From: an uncultured Clostridia bacterium
GTDB lineage: Bacteria > Bacillota > Clostridia > TANB77 > CAG-508
NCBI GenBank assembly: GCA_947623615.1
Contig: CANQHH010000034.1
Span: 1-9,908, forward strand
DNA length: 9,908 nt
Direction: 5' to 3'
Part shown: one piece after another, positions 1-6,296 of the stretch
Position numbering within the stretch: the stretch's first letter is position 1
How the letters are laid out: every line of letters begins with the position of its first letter
Translations under genes and position numbers: made by a program
Notes under the pieces: model-generated
Databases searched by the model: none
What the model saw: only the letters and a program-made list of their open reading frames with translations
What the model was told of the DNA's origin: nothing

Positions 1-12
1 ACATTCGTCCAG

Positions 13-225
13 TCAGCCCCAATGCAGAAACTCGTCAGAAGTTTCTGTGGAACCGTCGGAGTATGTCCGAACAGTTCTCTTCACTGTTGCGAGGGAATGA
101 CCTTCGCAAACAGCGAGAAACTTCTGAGTTTCATAGGTCTTAGTGGACACTAAAGACCGAGACGAGGACTCTAACGACCTTTTCAGCTCCGCAATCTGTT
201 GCGGAGACAGATTTTCAAATGGCAT
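13..225 (-). CDS. Unrecognised 70-aa protein, GC-rich and hairpin-dense gene
   Basis: I do not recognise this protein family. The frame starts at ATG 225-223, seven bases after a good Shine-Dalgarno (AGGAGG, minus strand, 232-237 region), and ends in TGA at 15-13. It also has a consensus promoter upstream, so expression is well supported. The product is soluble-looking, with no signal peptide or membrane helix. It has a polar, Ser/Thr-rich middle and a C-terminal stretch that could form a beta hairpin around YSDGST (about residues 55-60). It ends in HWG. A loose internal similarity links ETQKFLAV (about 32-39) and ETSDEFLH (about 61-68). A hand count gives about 104 G+C in 213 bases (49%), and codons such as CTG, CGG and TCC are common, unlike every neighbour. 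That suggests recent transfer or selection on RNA structure. The DNA is also packed with perfect inverted repeats (see the 25-276 entry), so a structured or dual-function RNA remains possible. Confidence 0.6.
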   Translation of the reverse strand: MPFENLSPQQIAELKRSLESSSRSLVSTKTYETQKFLAVCEGHSLATVKRTVRTYSDGSTETSDEFLHWG

Positions 226-276
226 ATAAACCTCCTGTTCTACCTGAAAAGATGTGCCACTCTTTGGTGGCTATCT
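25..276 (-). other. Dense array of inverted repeats covering leader and small gene
   Basis: Perfect or near-perfect stems seen by eye are: 25-32/40-47 (8 bp, loop 7); 56-60/66-70 (5 bp); 70-75/83-88 (6 bp); 87-94/101-109 (8 bp, one bulged base); 117-122/127-132 (6 bp, loop 4); 136-144/149-158 (9 bp, one bulge); 187-194/199-206 (8 bp, loop 4); 256-260/267-271 with outer 250-253/273-276. A long-range 8-bp pairing, 179-186/244-251, would enclose the ribosome-binding site and start codon. It shares two bases with the leader hairpin, so the two may be alternatives. Neighbouring stems are almost contiguous. High GC and close-packed helices in an AT-rich genome usually mark structured RNA, but here they lie inside an intact reading frame. 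Confidence 0.55.
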
Positions 277-285
277 GTATTTTAT

Positions 286-314
286 ATTATATCATTTTTT
301 GTATATTATGTCAA
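286..314 (-). promoter_or_regulatory. Consensus sigma-A promoter of the 70-aa gene
   Basis: On the minus strand TTGACA (314-309), a 17-base spacer and TATAAT (291-286) match the vegetative consensus exactly. A second TTGACA copy lies ten bases upstream (324-319). The expected start near 279 places the leader hairpin (276-250) at the very 5' end of the transcript, which may stabilise it. Confidence 0.8.
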
Positions 315-341
315 TTTTTGTCAATTATGTTAATATAGTTT

Positions 342-725
342 CTAAAAAATATTTTTCGCATTCAACAAATTTTTCTCTTCCACATGTTCTAATATGAATA
401 TACATTTTTCCATCTCCGGAATCATGTCATTATACAACTGTGCATCTATTTCCCCTTTTATCAAATGCAACTGTGTTTCTATTTTTTCCAATTCAGTATG
501 TTCAATGTAAAATGCAAGTTTTTCTTGCATTTCACGCCATTCGTCTTTTATATTGTTCATTTTTTTAACCATTTCTTCATTATCCTCTTTTTGAGCTAAT
601 TCTCTTAGTTCACTTAATTGCATATTTATTCTATTTGTACAATCTTTAGTATACCCTTGTGTTATAACTTCTCCAATAGCAACAAAAAGCACAATTAAAA
701 TTACTATAATCCACTCTTTCCTCAT
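342..725 (-). CDS. DUF4363 family protein, N-terminal membrane anchor
   Basis: This 127-aa protein has one hydrophobic helix near the N-terminus (about residues 5-22: WIIVILIVLFVAIGEVI). A long, charged, helix-rich region with coiled-coil character follows to the end. The size, the single anchor and the position directly after a DUF421 gene fit the DUF4363 family, whose function is not known to me. The topology suggests a small membrane-anchored protein with most of its mass outside the cytoplasmic membrane. The ATG (725-723) lies two bases after the DUF421 stop. Its Shine-Dalgarno (AGAGGT) falls inside the last DUF421 codons, so the two genes are very probably co-transcribed and translationally linked. 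I see no clear terminator after TAG 344-342; the promoter of the next gene follows at once. The family call rests on memory of family features and context. Confidence 0.72.
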   Translation of the reverse strand: MRKEWIIVILIVLFVAIGEVITQGYTKDCTNRINMQLSELRELAQKEDNEEMVKKMNNIKDEWREMQEKLAFYIEHTELEKIETQLHLIKGEIDAQLYNDMIPEMEKCIFILEHVEEKNLLNAKNIF

Positions 726-727
726 AT

Positions 728-1408
728 TTACCTCTTTTTTTCATTTTTTTGTTGACAAAATATTTGGCCCTTACCATCTAAAGTCACCAATAAAGCTTGT
801 TCAGGTTCAAATCCGAATTTGTTTACCTGTTTTTTTAACCAGTTGTAATCTTTTTCAATTAGTTTCAAATTATCATACATCACTTTTCCATCTATTACTA
901 AATCATACGGAATTCCTTCATATTCAGGCATTATATCAAAATCTTCTGGGATTGTAGTTCTTTTATTTGGTTTTTGTATTACTGTTACCTCTCCACTTGT
1001 TTCCAATATAGCATACTCAACATCTCCAATATTAACAATGTCTTTTCCTCTTAATCTTTCTTGCAACTCATTTATTGTAAATCTTTCTTTTTGCAATACC
1101 TTTTCATCAATTTTTCCTCTATATATCAAAATCGATGGCTTTCCACATACAATTTCTCTTGCTTTCATACTTTTCATATTCATTATAGAAATCAATAAAT
1201 GCATTATTAATAATCCAAATATTGGTATTATTCCGTTTGTTATTGGAATTCCTGGGTCTGTCATTGGTATTGATGCTAAATCTGCTATCATTATTGATAT
1301 AGCTAATTCAAATGGTTGAAGTTGACCTATTTCTCTTTTCCCCATTAATCTCATTACTAATAATACAATTATGTATAAAATTATTGCTCTTATAAATGTA
1401 ATTAACAT
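728..1408 (-). CDS. DUF421 membrane protein, YetF type
   Basis: This is a roughly 226-aa protein with an N-terminal block of about three membrane helices (residues about 1-18, 36-50 and 58-78). The family signature MRLMGKREIGQLQPFEL lies between helices 1 and 2. The cytoplasmic C-terminal domain contains the GKPSILIYRGKID segment and later an E-Y-x-x-I-P-Y-D-L-V-I-D-G-K run, typical of YetF/YdfR/YrbG proteins. Established knowledge: DUF421 proteins are common in spore formers, and some relatives act in spore membranes; this copy's role is not shown here. Start choice: a longer frame opens at GTG 1417, but that GTG is part of the Shine-Dalgarno AGGTGA, which sits five bases before ATG 1408. 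The shorter form also begins like other family members (MLITFIRA). The gene heads a two-gene unit with the DUF4363 gene. I found no convincing promoter in the AT-rich upstream gap. Confidence 0.85.
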   Translation of the reverse strand: MLITFIRAIILYIIVLLVMRLMGKREIGQLQPFELAISIMIADLASIPMTDPGIPITNGIIPIFGLLIMHLLISIMNMKSMKAREIVCGKPSILIYRGKIDEKVLQKERFTINELQERLRGKDIVNIGDVEYAILETSGEVTVIQKPNKRTTIPEDFDIMPEYEGIPYDLVIDGKVMYDNLKLIEKDYNWLKKQVNKFGFEPEQALLVTLDGKGQIFCQQKNEKKR

Positions 1409-1577
1409 TTCTATCACCTATTTTTTATTTTTAATTATATTTTTATCAAAAAATAAAAAATTATTCATATTTGCAATATTTTGTATATAATAATTTGAAT
1501 AATATATGTTTTTTAGCCAATAATATTAATAGTATCAAAAATGATTTTGATAATTTTTATGATATTCAATATATCTT

Positions 1578-1585
1578 AAGGAGGT
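1578..1585 (+). promoter_or_regulatory. Ribosome-binding site deciding the holin-like start
   Basis: AAGGAGGT sits five bases before ATG 1591. This argues against the upstream in-frame ATG at 1471, which has no comparable site. Confidence 0.85.
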
Positions 1586-1590
1586 CTATT

Positions 1591-1965
1591 ATGGAGAATA
1601 GTCAGTCAAATAGCCAATCAAGCGGAAATACATCTACAGCTGGACAAATAATTGGTAGACTTATAACTGCTGCAATAGTTCTTGCAATTACTGCATTTTT
1701 CACACCAGGATTTCAAATAAATGGTATTTGGTCTTTAGCTGTTGCTGCTATTGTTCTTACTGTTATAGATTATCTTATCACAAAATTTACAGGTTTACAT
1801 GCTAGTTCTTTTGGAAAAGGATTTGTAGGTTTTGTACTTTCAGCAATTGTATTATATGTTACTCAATATTTTGTTGCTGGATATACAGTATCTTGGATGG
1901 CTGCTATAGTTGGTGCTATTGTTTATGGTGTAGTTGATTACTTTTTACCTGGTGAACAACAATAG
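1591..1965 (+). CDS. Phage-holin-4/YvlD-type four-helix membrane protein
   Basis: This is a 124-aa protein with a short polar, Ser/Asn/Gln-rich cytoplasmic-looking tail (residues 1-15) followed by four hydrophobic helices (about 17-35, 45-63, 74-95, 99-117). It ends DYFLPGEQQ. The helix pattern and the repeated V-x-D-Y turns (VIDYLI, VVDYFLPG) resemble the Phage_holin_4_2 (PF04020) group, found as lone chromosomal genes in clostridia. There is no lysin or phage gene nearby, so lysis is not implied and the role is unknown. An open frame extends upstream to 1471, but ATG 1591 is the start: AAGGAGGT (1578-1585) lies five bases before it, and the extension is AT-rich and protein-unlike. It is transcribed divergently from the DUF421 gene and converges on the ABC operon through a shared terminator. 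Confidence 0.75.
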   Translation: MENSQSNSQSSGNTSTAGQIIGRLITAAIVLAITAFFTPGFQINGIWSLAVAAIVLTVIDYLITKFTGLHASSFGKGFVGFVLSAIVLYVTQYFVAGYTVSWMAAIVGAIVYGVVDYFLPGEQQ

Positions 1966-1971
1966 CCAAAC

Positions 1972-2007
1972 AAAAAACACACTAACATGCTAGTTAATGT
2001 GTTTTTT
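1972..2007. terminator. Bidirectional intrinsic terminator
   Basis: Arms 1972-1986 and 1993-2007 pair over 15 positions with one mismatch around a 6-base loop (ATGCTA). The A-rich left and T-rich right arms give a U-tract in both directions. It lies seven bases after the holin-like stop zone on one side and eight bases past the ABC stop on the other, so it probably ends both convergent transcripts. Confidence 0.85.
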
Positions 2008-2014
2008 GTTTTAT

Positions 2015-3862
2015 TTAATCATCGTTTTCAAATTGAGAATTATATAATCTTGCATAACTTCCATTTTTTGCAAGCAATTCATCATGTGTACCCTTTTCCA
2101 CAATATCACCATTTTCCATAACTAATATCATATCCGCATTTTTTATTGTAGATAATCTATGAGCTATTATGAAACTGGTTCTTCCTTTCATTAAATTATC
2201 CATTGCTGATTGTATTCTAAGTTCTGTTCTTGTATCTATTGAACTTGTTGCCTCATCTAAAATTAATACCTTTGGATTAGTTAAAATAACCCTTGCTATT
2301 GTAAGTAACTGCTTTTGCCCTTGCGATACATTACTTGATTCCTCATTCAATATCATGTCATACCCATTTGGAAGTGTTTGTACAAAATGATGTACACGTG
2401 CAGACCTTGCAGCTTCTATTATTTCTTCATCTGTCGCATCAGGTTTACCATATTTAATATTATCCTTTACGCTTCCTTCAAATAGCCATGTTTCTTGAAG
2501 TACCATTCCAAAAATACTACGTAAATTACCTCTTGTAAAATCTTTTATATTATGACCATCAACTAAAATCTCTCCACTATTTACATCATAAAATCTCATT
2601 AGTAATTTTACCATGGTACTTTTTCCAGCACCTGTAGGACCAACAATAGCTACCTTTTGTCCCTCTTTTACATCACAACTAAAATCATTTATAATTATTC
2701 TGTCGTCTGTATATCCAAATTTAACATTTTTGAACTCAATATTTCCTTTTATTGTCGATATGTCAATATCACCTTTAGATGTATCTTTTTCTTCCTCTTC
2801 TTCTAAAAATTCAAACACTCTCTCAGACGCTGCTATCATCGACTGTAACATAGCAGAAATTTGTGCTATTTGATTGATTGGCTGTATAAACTGCTTATTA
2901 TATTGAATAAATGATTGAATATTTCCTACTGTAATTGTTCCTTGTATTGCTAAATATCCTCCCAATATAGATATTGCTACATAACCAACATTACCAACAA
3001 AATTCATAATTGGATGCATTAATCCTGATATAAATTGCGATTTCCATGCTGAACGATACAATTCATTGTTCAACTCATTAAACTGCTTTATAGCTCTTTC
3101 TTCACAATTAAATATTTTTACAATATTTTGCCCACTAAATGTTTCTTCTACATCTCCATTCACATGTCCTAAATAATCTTGCTGTCTTTTAAAATATTTT
3201 TGTGACTTTCCAACAATCTTCTTTACTAAAAGACCTGTAATTGGCAATATAACCATCGACACTGCTGTCATTGTTATGCTTATAGAAAGCATCATTACTA
3301 ATATTCCTATAATCGTGCAAATTGCTGTAATAATTTGAGTAATACTTTGGTTTAAATTTTGAGATAATGTATCTACATCATTTGTTATTATAGATAAAAC
3401 CTCTCCATTTGTTTTTTTATCAAAATAATTCATTGGTAATTTATTAATCTTTTTAGCTATATCATTACGAAGTTTATATGTTATTTTTTGAGATACTCCT
3501 GTCATTATAAATCCTTGAGTATATCCAAAAATTGTACTTAAACCATATAAAGTTAAAATAGTTAGTAAAATCTGTGCAATTTTTTCAAAATTTATTCCGC
3601 TTCCACCTGAAATTTTACTTACAATTCCATTAAAAATTTCTGTTGTCGCATCACCTAATATCTTTGGACCTAATATTGTAAAAACTGTACTTCCAACTGC
3701 AAAAATTAAAACTAATATTATTCTCCATTTATACTCTAACAAATAATTTTTTATTAGTTTTTTTGTTGTTCCTTTAAAATCTTTTGCTTTTTGTACATTT
3801 CCAATACCGCCTCTCATCGGTCCTCTTCTTATAGGAGGTCTTTGATTCATTTCTTCAGCCAT
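2015..3862 (-). CDS. ABC exporter half, catalytic subunit of a heterodimer
   Basis: This 615-aa half-transporter has an N-terminal exporter membrane domain (about residues 40-340, six helices) followed by an ATPase domain. Visible motifs are Walker A GPTGAGKST (408-416), Q-loop Gln456, signature NVSQGQ (511-516), Walker B VLILDE with catalytic Glu537, and switch His568. The Glu and His are intact, but the signature has Gln where LSGGQ has its first Gly. That is the pattern of the consensus-Walker partner in heterodimeric exporters such as TM287/288, BmrCD and LmrCD. The N-terminus is basic and rich in Arg, Pro and Gly (RPPIRRGPMRGG), a cytoplasmic tail. Its ATG overlaps the stop of the upstream subunit gene by one base (TAATG), with Shine-Dalgarno GGAGGAG inside that gene, so expression is coupled. 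The substrate is unknown; drug or lipid export is inferred from the family only. Confidence 0.92.
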   Translation of the reverse strand: MAEEMNQRPPIRRGPMRGGIGNVQKAKDFKGTTKKLIKNYLLEYKWRIILVLIFAVGSTVFTILGPKILGDATTEIFNGIVSKISGGSGINFEKIAQILLTILTLYGLSTIFGYTQGFIMTGVSQKITYKLRNDIAKKINKLPMNYFDKKTNGEVLSIITNDVDTLSQNLNQSITQIITAICTIIGILVMMLSISITMTAVSMVILPITGLLVKKIVGKSQKYFKRQQDYLGHVNGDVEETFSGQNIVKIFNCEERAIKQFNELNNELYRSAWKSQFISGLMHPIMNFVGNVGYVAISILGGYLAIQGTITVGNIQSFIQYNKQFIQPINQIAQISAMLQSMIAASERVFEFLEEEEEKDTSKGDIDISTIKGNIEFKNVKFGYTDDRIIINDFSCDVKEGQKVAIVGPTGAGKSTMVKLLMRFYDVNSGEILVDGHNIKDFTRGNLRSIFGMVLQETWLFEGSVKDNIKYGKPDATDEEIIEAARSARVHHFVQTLPNGYDMILNEESSNVSQGQKQLLTIARVILTNPKVLILDEATSSIDTRTELRIQSAMDNLMKGRTSFIIAHRLSTIKNADMILVMENGDIVEKGTHDELLAKNGSYARLYNSQFENDD

Positions 3863-6003
3863 TATTCCAACTCCTCCTTTGATAATTGTGATAGTGCAAT
3901 TTGTCTATATGTTTCACAATCTGCCATTAATTCTTTATGTGTACCTTTTCCTACTATTTTACCTTCATCTAACACAATAATTTGATTTGCATTTAAAATC
4001 GTATTAATTCTTTGTGCAACAATAATTACTGTTTTATTTTCTGTTCTTTCTTTCAATGCTTCACGCAAATTACTATCTGTCTTGTAATCTAAAGCAGAAA
4101 AACTATCATCAAAAACAAATATTTCTGGATCTTTTGCTATTGCTCTCGCTATTGATAATCTTTGTTTTTGACCTCCAGACACATTGCTTCCTCCTTGTGC
4201 AATTTCCGAATTATATTTATTTGTTTTTTCTTCTATAAATTCTGTTGCCTGTGCAATTTCTGCAGCCATTTTCATTTGCTCATCTGTTATATTTTCATCT
4301 GCATATTTTATGTTTGATGCAATTGTTCCTGAAAACAATGTACCCTTTTGTGGTACAAAACCTATTACTTTTCTCAGGTCTTTTTGTAAAACTTCTTTTA
4401 CATTTACTCCGTCTACTAAGACTTCGCCTTCTGTAACATCATAAAATCTTGGTATCAAATTTACTATTGTGGATTTTCCACTTCCTGTACTACCTATTAT
4501 TGCCGTTACTTCTCCTGGGTTTGCCGTAAAACTAATATCATGTAATAAATTTTTATTAGCTCCTGGATATGCAAAATTAACATTTCTAAACTCAACTATT
4601 CCTTTTTTATTTTCATCTAGTTTTTTTGGTTCTTTTGGATCTTTTATACTTATTTCCTTTTCTAAAACCTCATTTATACGTTTTGCAGAAACTGATGCTC
4701 TTGGTAACATAATTGAAATCATAGAAATCATTAAGAAGCTCATAACAATTTGCATTGTATATTGTATAAATGCCATCATGTCTCCTACTTGCATAACACC
4801 ATCTTCAATATTATGGCCTCCTACCCAGACAATAAGTAAAGATATTCCATTCATAACTAACATAAGTGATGGCATCATTAAACTCATTGCTCTATTTACA
4901 AACACGTTAGTTTTCATTAAATTTTTATTTGATACATCAAACCTATCTTCTTCCTCTTTTTCTTTATTAAATGCTCTAATAACAGGTATACCTGTTAAAA
5001 TTTCACGTGATACTTTGTTTAATCTATCAATTAAATCTTGCAATTTTTTAAATCTAGGCATTGCAACTATAAATAGTGTTAAAACAATAGTTATTACAGC
5101 TAACACTGCTATACCTATTACCCACGCCATAGAAACATTGCTTGTAGTAAGAACCTTGAAAAAGCCTCCGAATCCCATAATTGGTGCATATACAACCACC
5201 CTAAACAACATTGCCATTAACATTTGTATTTGTTGTATATCGTTTGTTGTACGTGTAATAAGTGAAGCTGTAGAAAAATCTCTAATTTCTTTTGTAGAAA
5301 AGCTTAATACCTTTCTATATACCTTTTCTCTTAATGTTGCTCCTAATCTTGCTCCTACTCTTGAAGATAATAACATTATTACAACTGCAGCTGACATACT
5401 TACTAAAGCAACTCCTAACATTTGCGCTCCAGTAAGTAGTAAATATCTTATCTGATAACTTTCTAAATCTATTCCAATAGATTCATATTCCATTTTTATA
5501 GCTTGAATTGCAGCCTGTGATATTATACTTTCTGGCATTTGTTCTAATTGTTCTCCAGACATATTACTCATTTGGCTATTTACTGATGTTTGCATTTTTT
5601 GCCCATATACAGCTAGTAACAATTTAGAAATTATATCTTCTAGTTCCTTTTGTTGTCCATCATCTAATTTATTTCTTATATACAAGCCTTCATCTTTTAT
5701 TGCAGGATATTTTTTTAAATATTTCTCATAGTCCTTATCTGAAAGATTGTCTTTTGAAATATATGTATAACTATTTTTTATAATTTCGTTATTATTGGAA
5801 ATCATCAATATTAAATTCATTGTTTCAGCCTTCATTACTTCTGGTGACGCACTTTCTATACCATTTTGCTGAATACCTACATTTACTATTTTAGAAGTAT
5901 ACTCAGGCAATGCTAAATCTGTAGCTGCTTGCAAGCATAAAAGCATTACAATAAATACAACAGAAAGCCATGTTTTCTTTAAGTTTTTTAATAATTTTAA
6001 CAT
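3862..6003 (-). CDS. ABC exporter half, degenerate-site subunit with large outer loop
   Basis: This is a 713-aa half-transporter. The first helix (about residues 11-29) is separated from the second (about 190-213) by roughly 150 polar residues predicted to lie outside the cell. Ordinary exporter halves have a short loop there. The rest of the membrane domain and the ATPase follow: Walker A GSTGSGKST (504-512), signature NVSGGQ (607-612, canonical), Walker B FVFDD with Asp633 in place of catalytic Glu, and Gln664 in place of the switch His (VAQR). These two changes mark a degenerate nucleotide site, complementary to the partner gene just downstream. Start choice: ATG 6018 is in frame, but AAGGAGG inside that extension lies five bases before ATG 6003 (MLKLLKNL), so 6003 is preferred. 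The gene has its own consensus promoter with an overlapping palindrome and is first in a two-gene operon. Confidence 0.92.
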   Translation of the reverse strand: MLKLLKNLKKTWLSVVFIVMLLCLQAATDLALPEYTSKIVNVGIQQNGIESASPEVMKAETMNLILMISNNNEIIKNSYTYISKDNLSDKDYEKYLKKYPAIKDEGLYIRNKLDDGQQKELEDIISKLLLAVYGQKMQTSVNSQMSNMSGEQLEQMPESIISQAAIQAIKMEYESIGIDLESYQIRYLLLTGAQMLGVALVSMSAAVVIMLLSSRVGARLGATLREKVYRKVLSFSTKEIRDFSTASLITRTTNDIQQIQMLMAMLFRVVVYAPIMGFGGFFKVLTTSNVSMAWVIGIAVLAVITIVLTLFIVAMPRFKKLQDLIDRLNKVSREILTGIPVIRAFNKEKEEEDRFDVSNKNLMKTNVFVNRAMSLMMPSLMLVMNGISLLIVWVGGHNIEDGVMQVGDMMAFIQYTMQIVMSFLMISMISIMLPRASVSAKRINEVLEKEISIKDPKEPKKLDENKKGIVEFRNVNFAYPGANKNLLHDISFTANPGEVTAIIGSTGSGKSTIVNLIPRFYDVTEGEVLVDGVNVKEVLQKDLRKVIGFVPQKGTLFSGTIASNIKYADENITDEQMKMAAEIAQATEFIEEKTNKYNSEIAQGGSNVSGGQKQRLSIARAIAKDPEIFVFDDSFSALDYKTDSNLREALKERTENKTVIIVAQRINTILNANQIIVLDEGKIVGKGTHKELMADCETYRQIALSQLSKEELE

Positions 6004-6022
6004 TTTTCCTCCTTGCATATTT

Positions 6023-6046
6023 TATATCTTTATCATTAAAGATATA
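6023..6046. promoter_or_regulatory. Perfect 10-bp palindrome at the ABC promoter, possible operator
   Basis: Arms TATATCTTTA (6023-6032) and TAAAGATATA (6037-6046) are exact inverted copies around TCAT. The palindrome begins at the last base of the -10 box and covers the expected transcription start near 6039. Its place and dyad symmetry fit a repressor site of MarR, TetR or PadR type. No such regulator is in the window. It could instead fold as a hairpin at the mRNA 5' end. Confidence 0.5.
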
Positions 6047-6074
6047 TTTTATTTCTTTTTCATAATATTGTCAA
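6046..6074 (-). promoter_or_regulatory. Sigma-A promoter of the ABC exporter operon
   Basis: On the minus strand TTGACA (6074-6069), a 17-base spacer and TAAAAT (6051-6046) precede the first ABC gene. The predicted start near 6039 gives a leader of about 36 bases. Confidence 0.78.
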
Positions 6075-6148
6075 CTATGAAGTCTCAGTTTTCATGATAA
6101 ATTTACAAACCCATAATTCTAATATGCAAATTTTTGTTTCGTATTCTA

Positions 6149-6177
6149 TTGACTTTCGGCTTAATTACCTGTATAAT
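6149..6177 (+). promoter_or_regulatory. Distal sigma-A promoter (P1) of the mgtC-like gene
   Basis: TTGACT (6149-6154), a 17-base spacer and TATAAT (6172-6177) form a near-consensus promoter. A start near 6184 would give a leader of about 113 bases, long enough to hold the inverted repeats described at 6217-6281. Confidence 0.75.
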
Positions 6178-6216
6178 TTTGTATGCAGTAAAGAAAAATA
6201 TAGTATTATTTTAGTG

Positions 6217-6281
6217 TGTCAATTTTTATTGACATTTTTATATTGCTAAAATCATAATATATATAATCCATACTTAGCAAT
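6217..6281 (+). promoter_or_regulatory. Structured leader of the mgtC-like gene
   Basis: Two inverted repeats lie in the leader. TGTCAAT (6217-6223) and ATTGACA (6228-6234) form a 7-bp stem followed by a T-run (6235-6239), which looks like a weak terminator. ATTGCTAA (6242-6249) and TTAGCAAT (6274-6281) form a perfect 8-bp stem with a 24-base loop, ending three bases before the Shine-Dalgarno AAGGAGG (6284-6290). The arrangement could control readthrough or ribosome access. It does not look like the much longer M-box magnesium riboswitch. Confidence 0.4.
6229..6258 (+). promoter_or_regulatory. Possible proximal promoter (P2) of the mgtC-like gene
   Basis: TTGACA (6229-6234), an 18-base spacer and CATAAT (6253-6258) could drive a short-leader transcript from about 6265. 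That transcript would lack the left arms of both leader stems. The -35 box is also the right arm of the first inverted repeat, so the two readings compete. Confidence 0.5.
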
Positions 6282-6296
6282 GCAAGGAGGTGTTTT

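Noticed and set aside
1460..1503. 8-bp inverted repeat ATTATTCA/TGAATAAT between the divergent DUF421 and holin-like genes
   Set aside because: The arms are 28 bases apart in nearly pure A/T sequence, where such repeats arise easily, and no promoter could be aligned with them.
1471..1590. N-terminal extension of the holin-like protein
   Set aside because: It is Asn/Ile/Phe-rich noise from AT-rich DNA without a ribosome-binding site; a strong site precedes ATG 1591.
1591..1965. Prophage remnant suggested by the holin-like protein
   Set aside because: No integrase, lysin, structural or attachment-site sequence is nearby; such proteins are common as isolated chromosomal genes.
4469..5455. 328-codon open frame on the plus strand
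   Set aside because: It is a shadow of the ABC subunit on the other strand. It has no ribosome-binding site, and the opposite strand carries clear ABC motifs.
6217..6240. Stand-alone terminator before the mgtC-like gene
   Set aside because: The stem has only two G-C pairs and a gene start follows. It is more likely part of the leader or a -35 box; no upstream plus-strand gene needs a terminator there.
6184..6296. M-box magnesium riboswitch upstream of the mgtC-like gene
   Set aside because: The leader is shorter than an M-box and is AT-rich with simple stems; none of the conserved M-box helices could be recognised.
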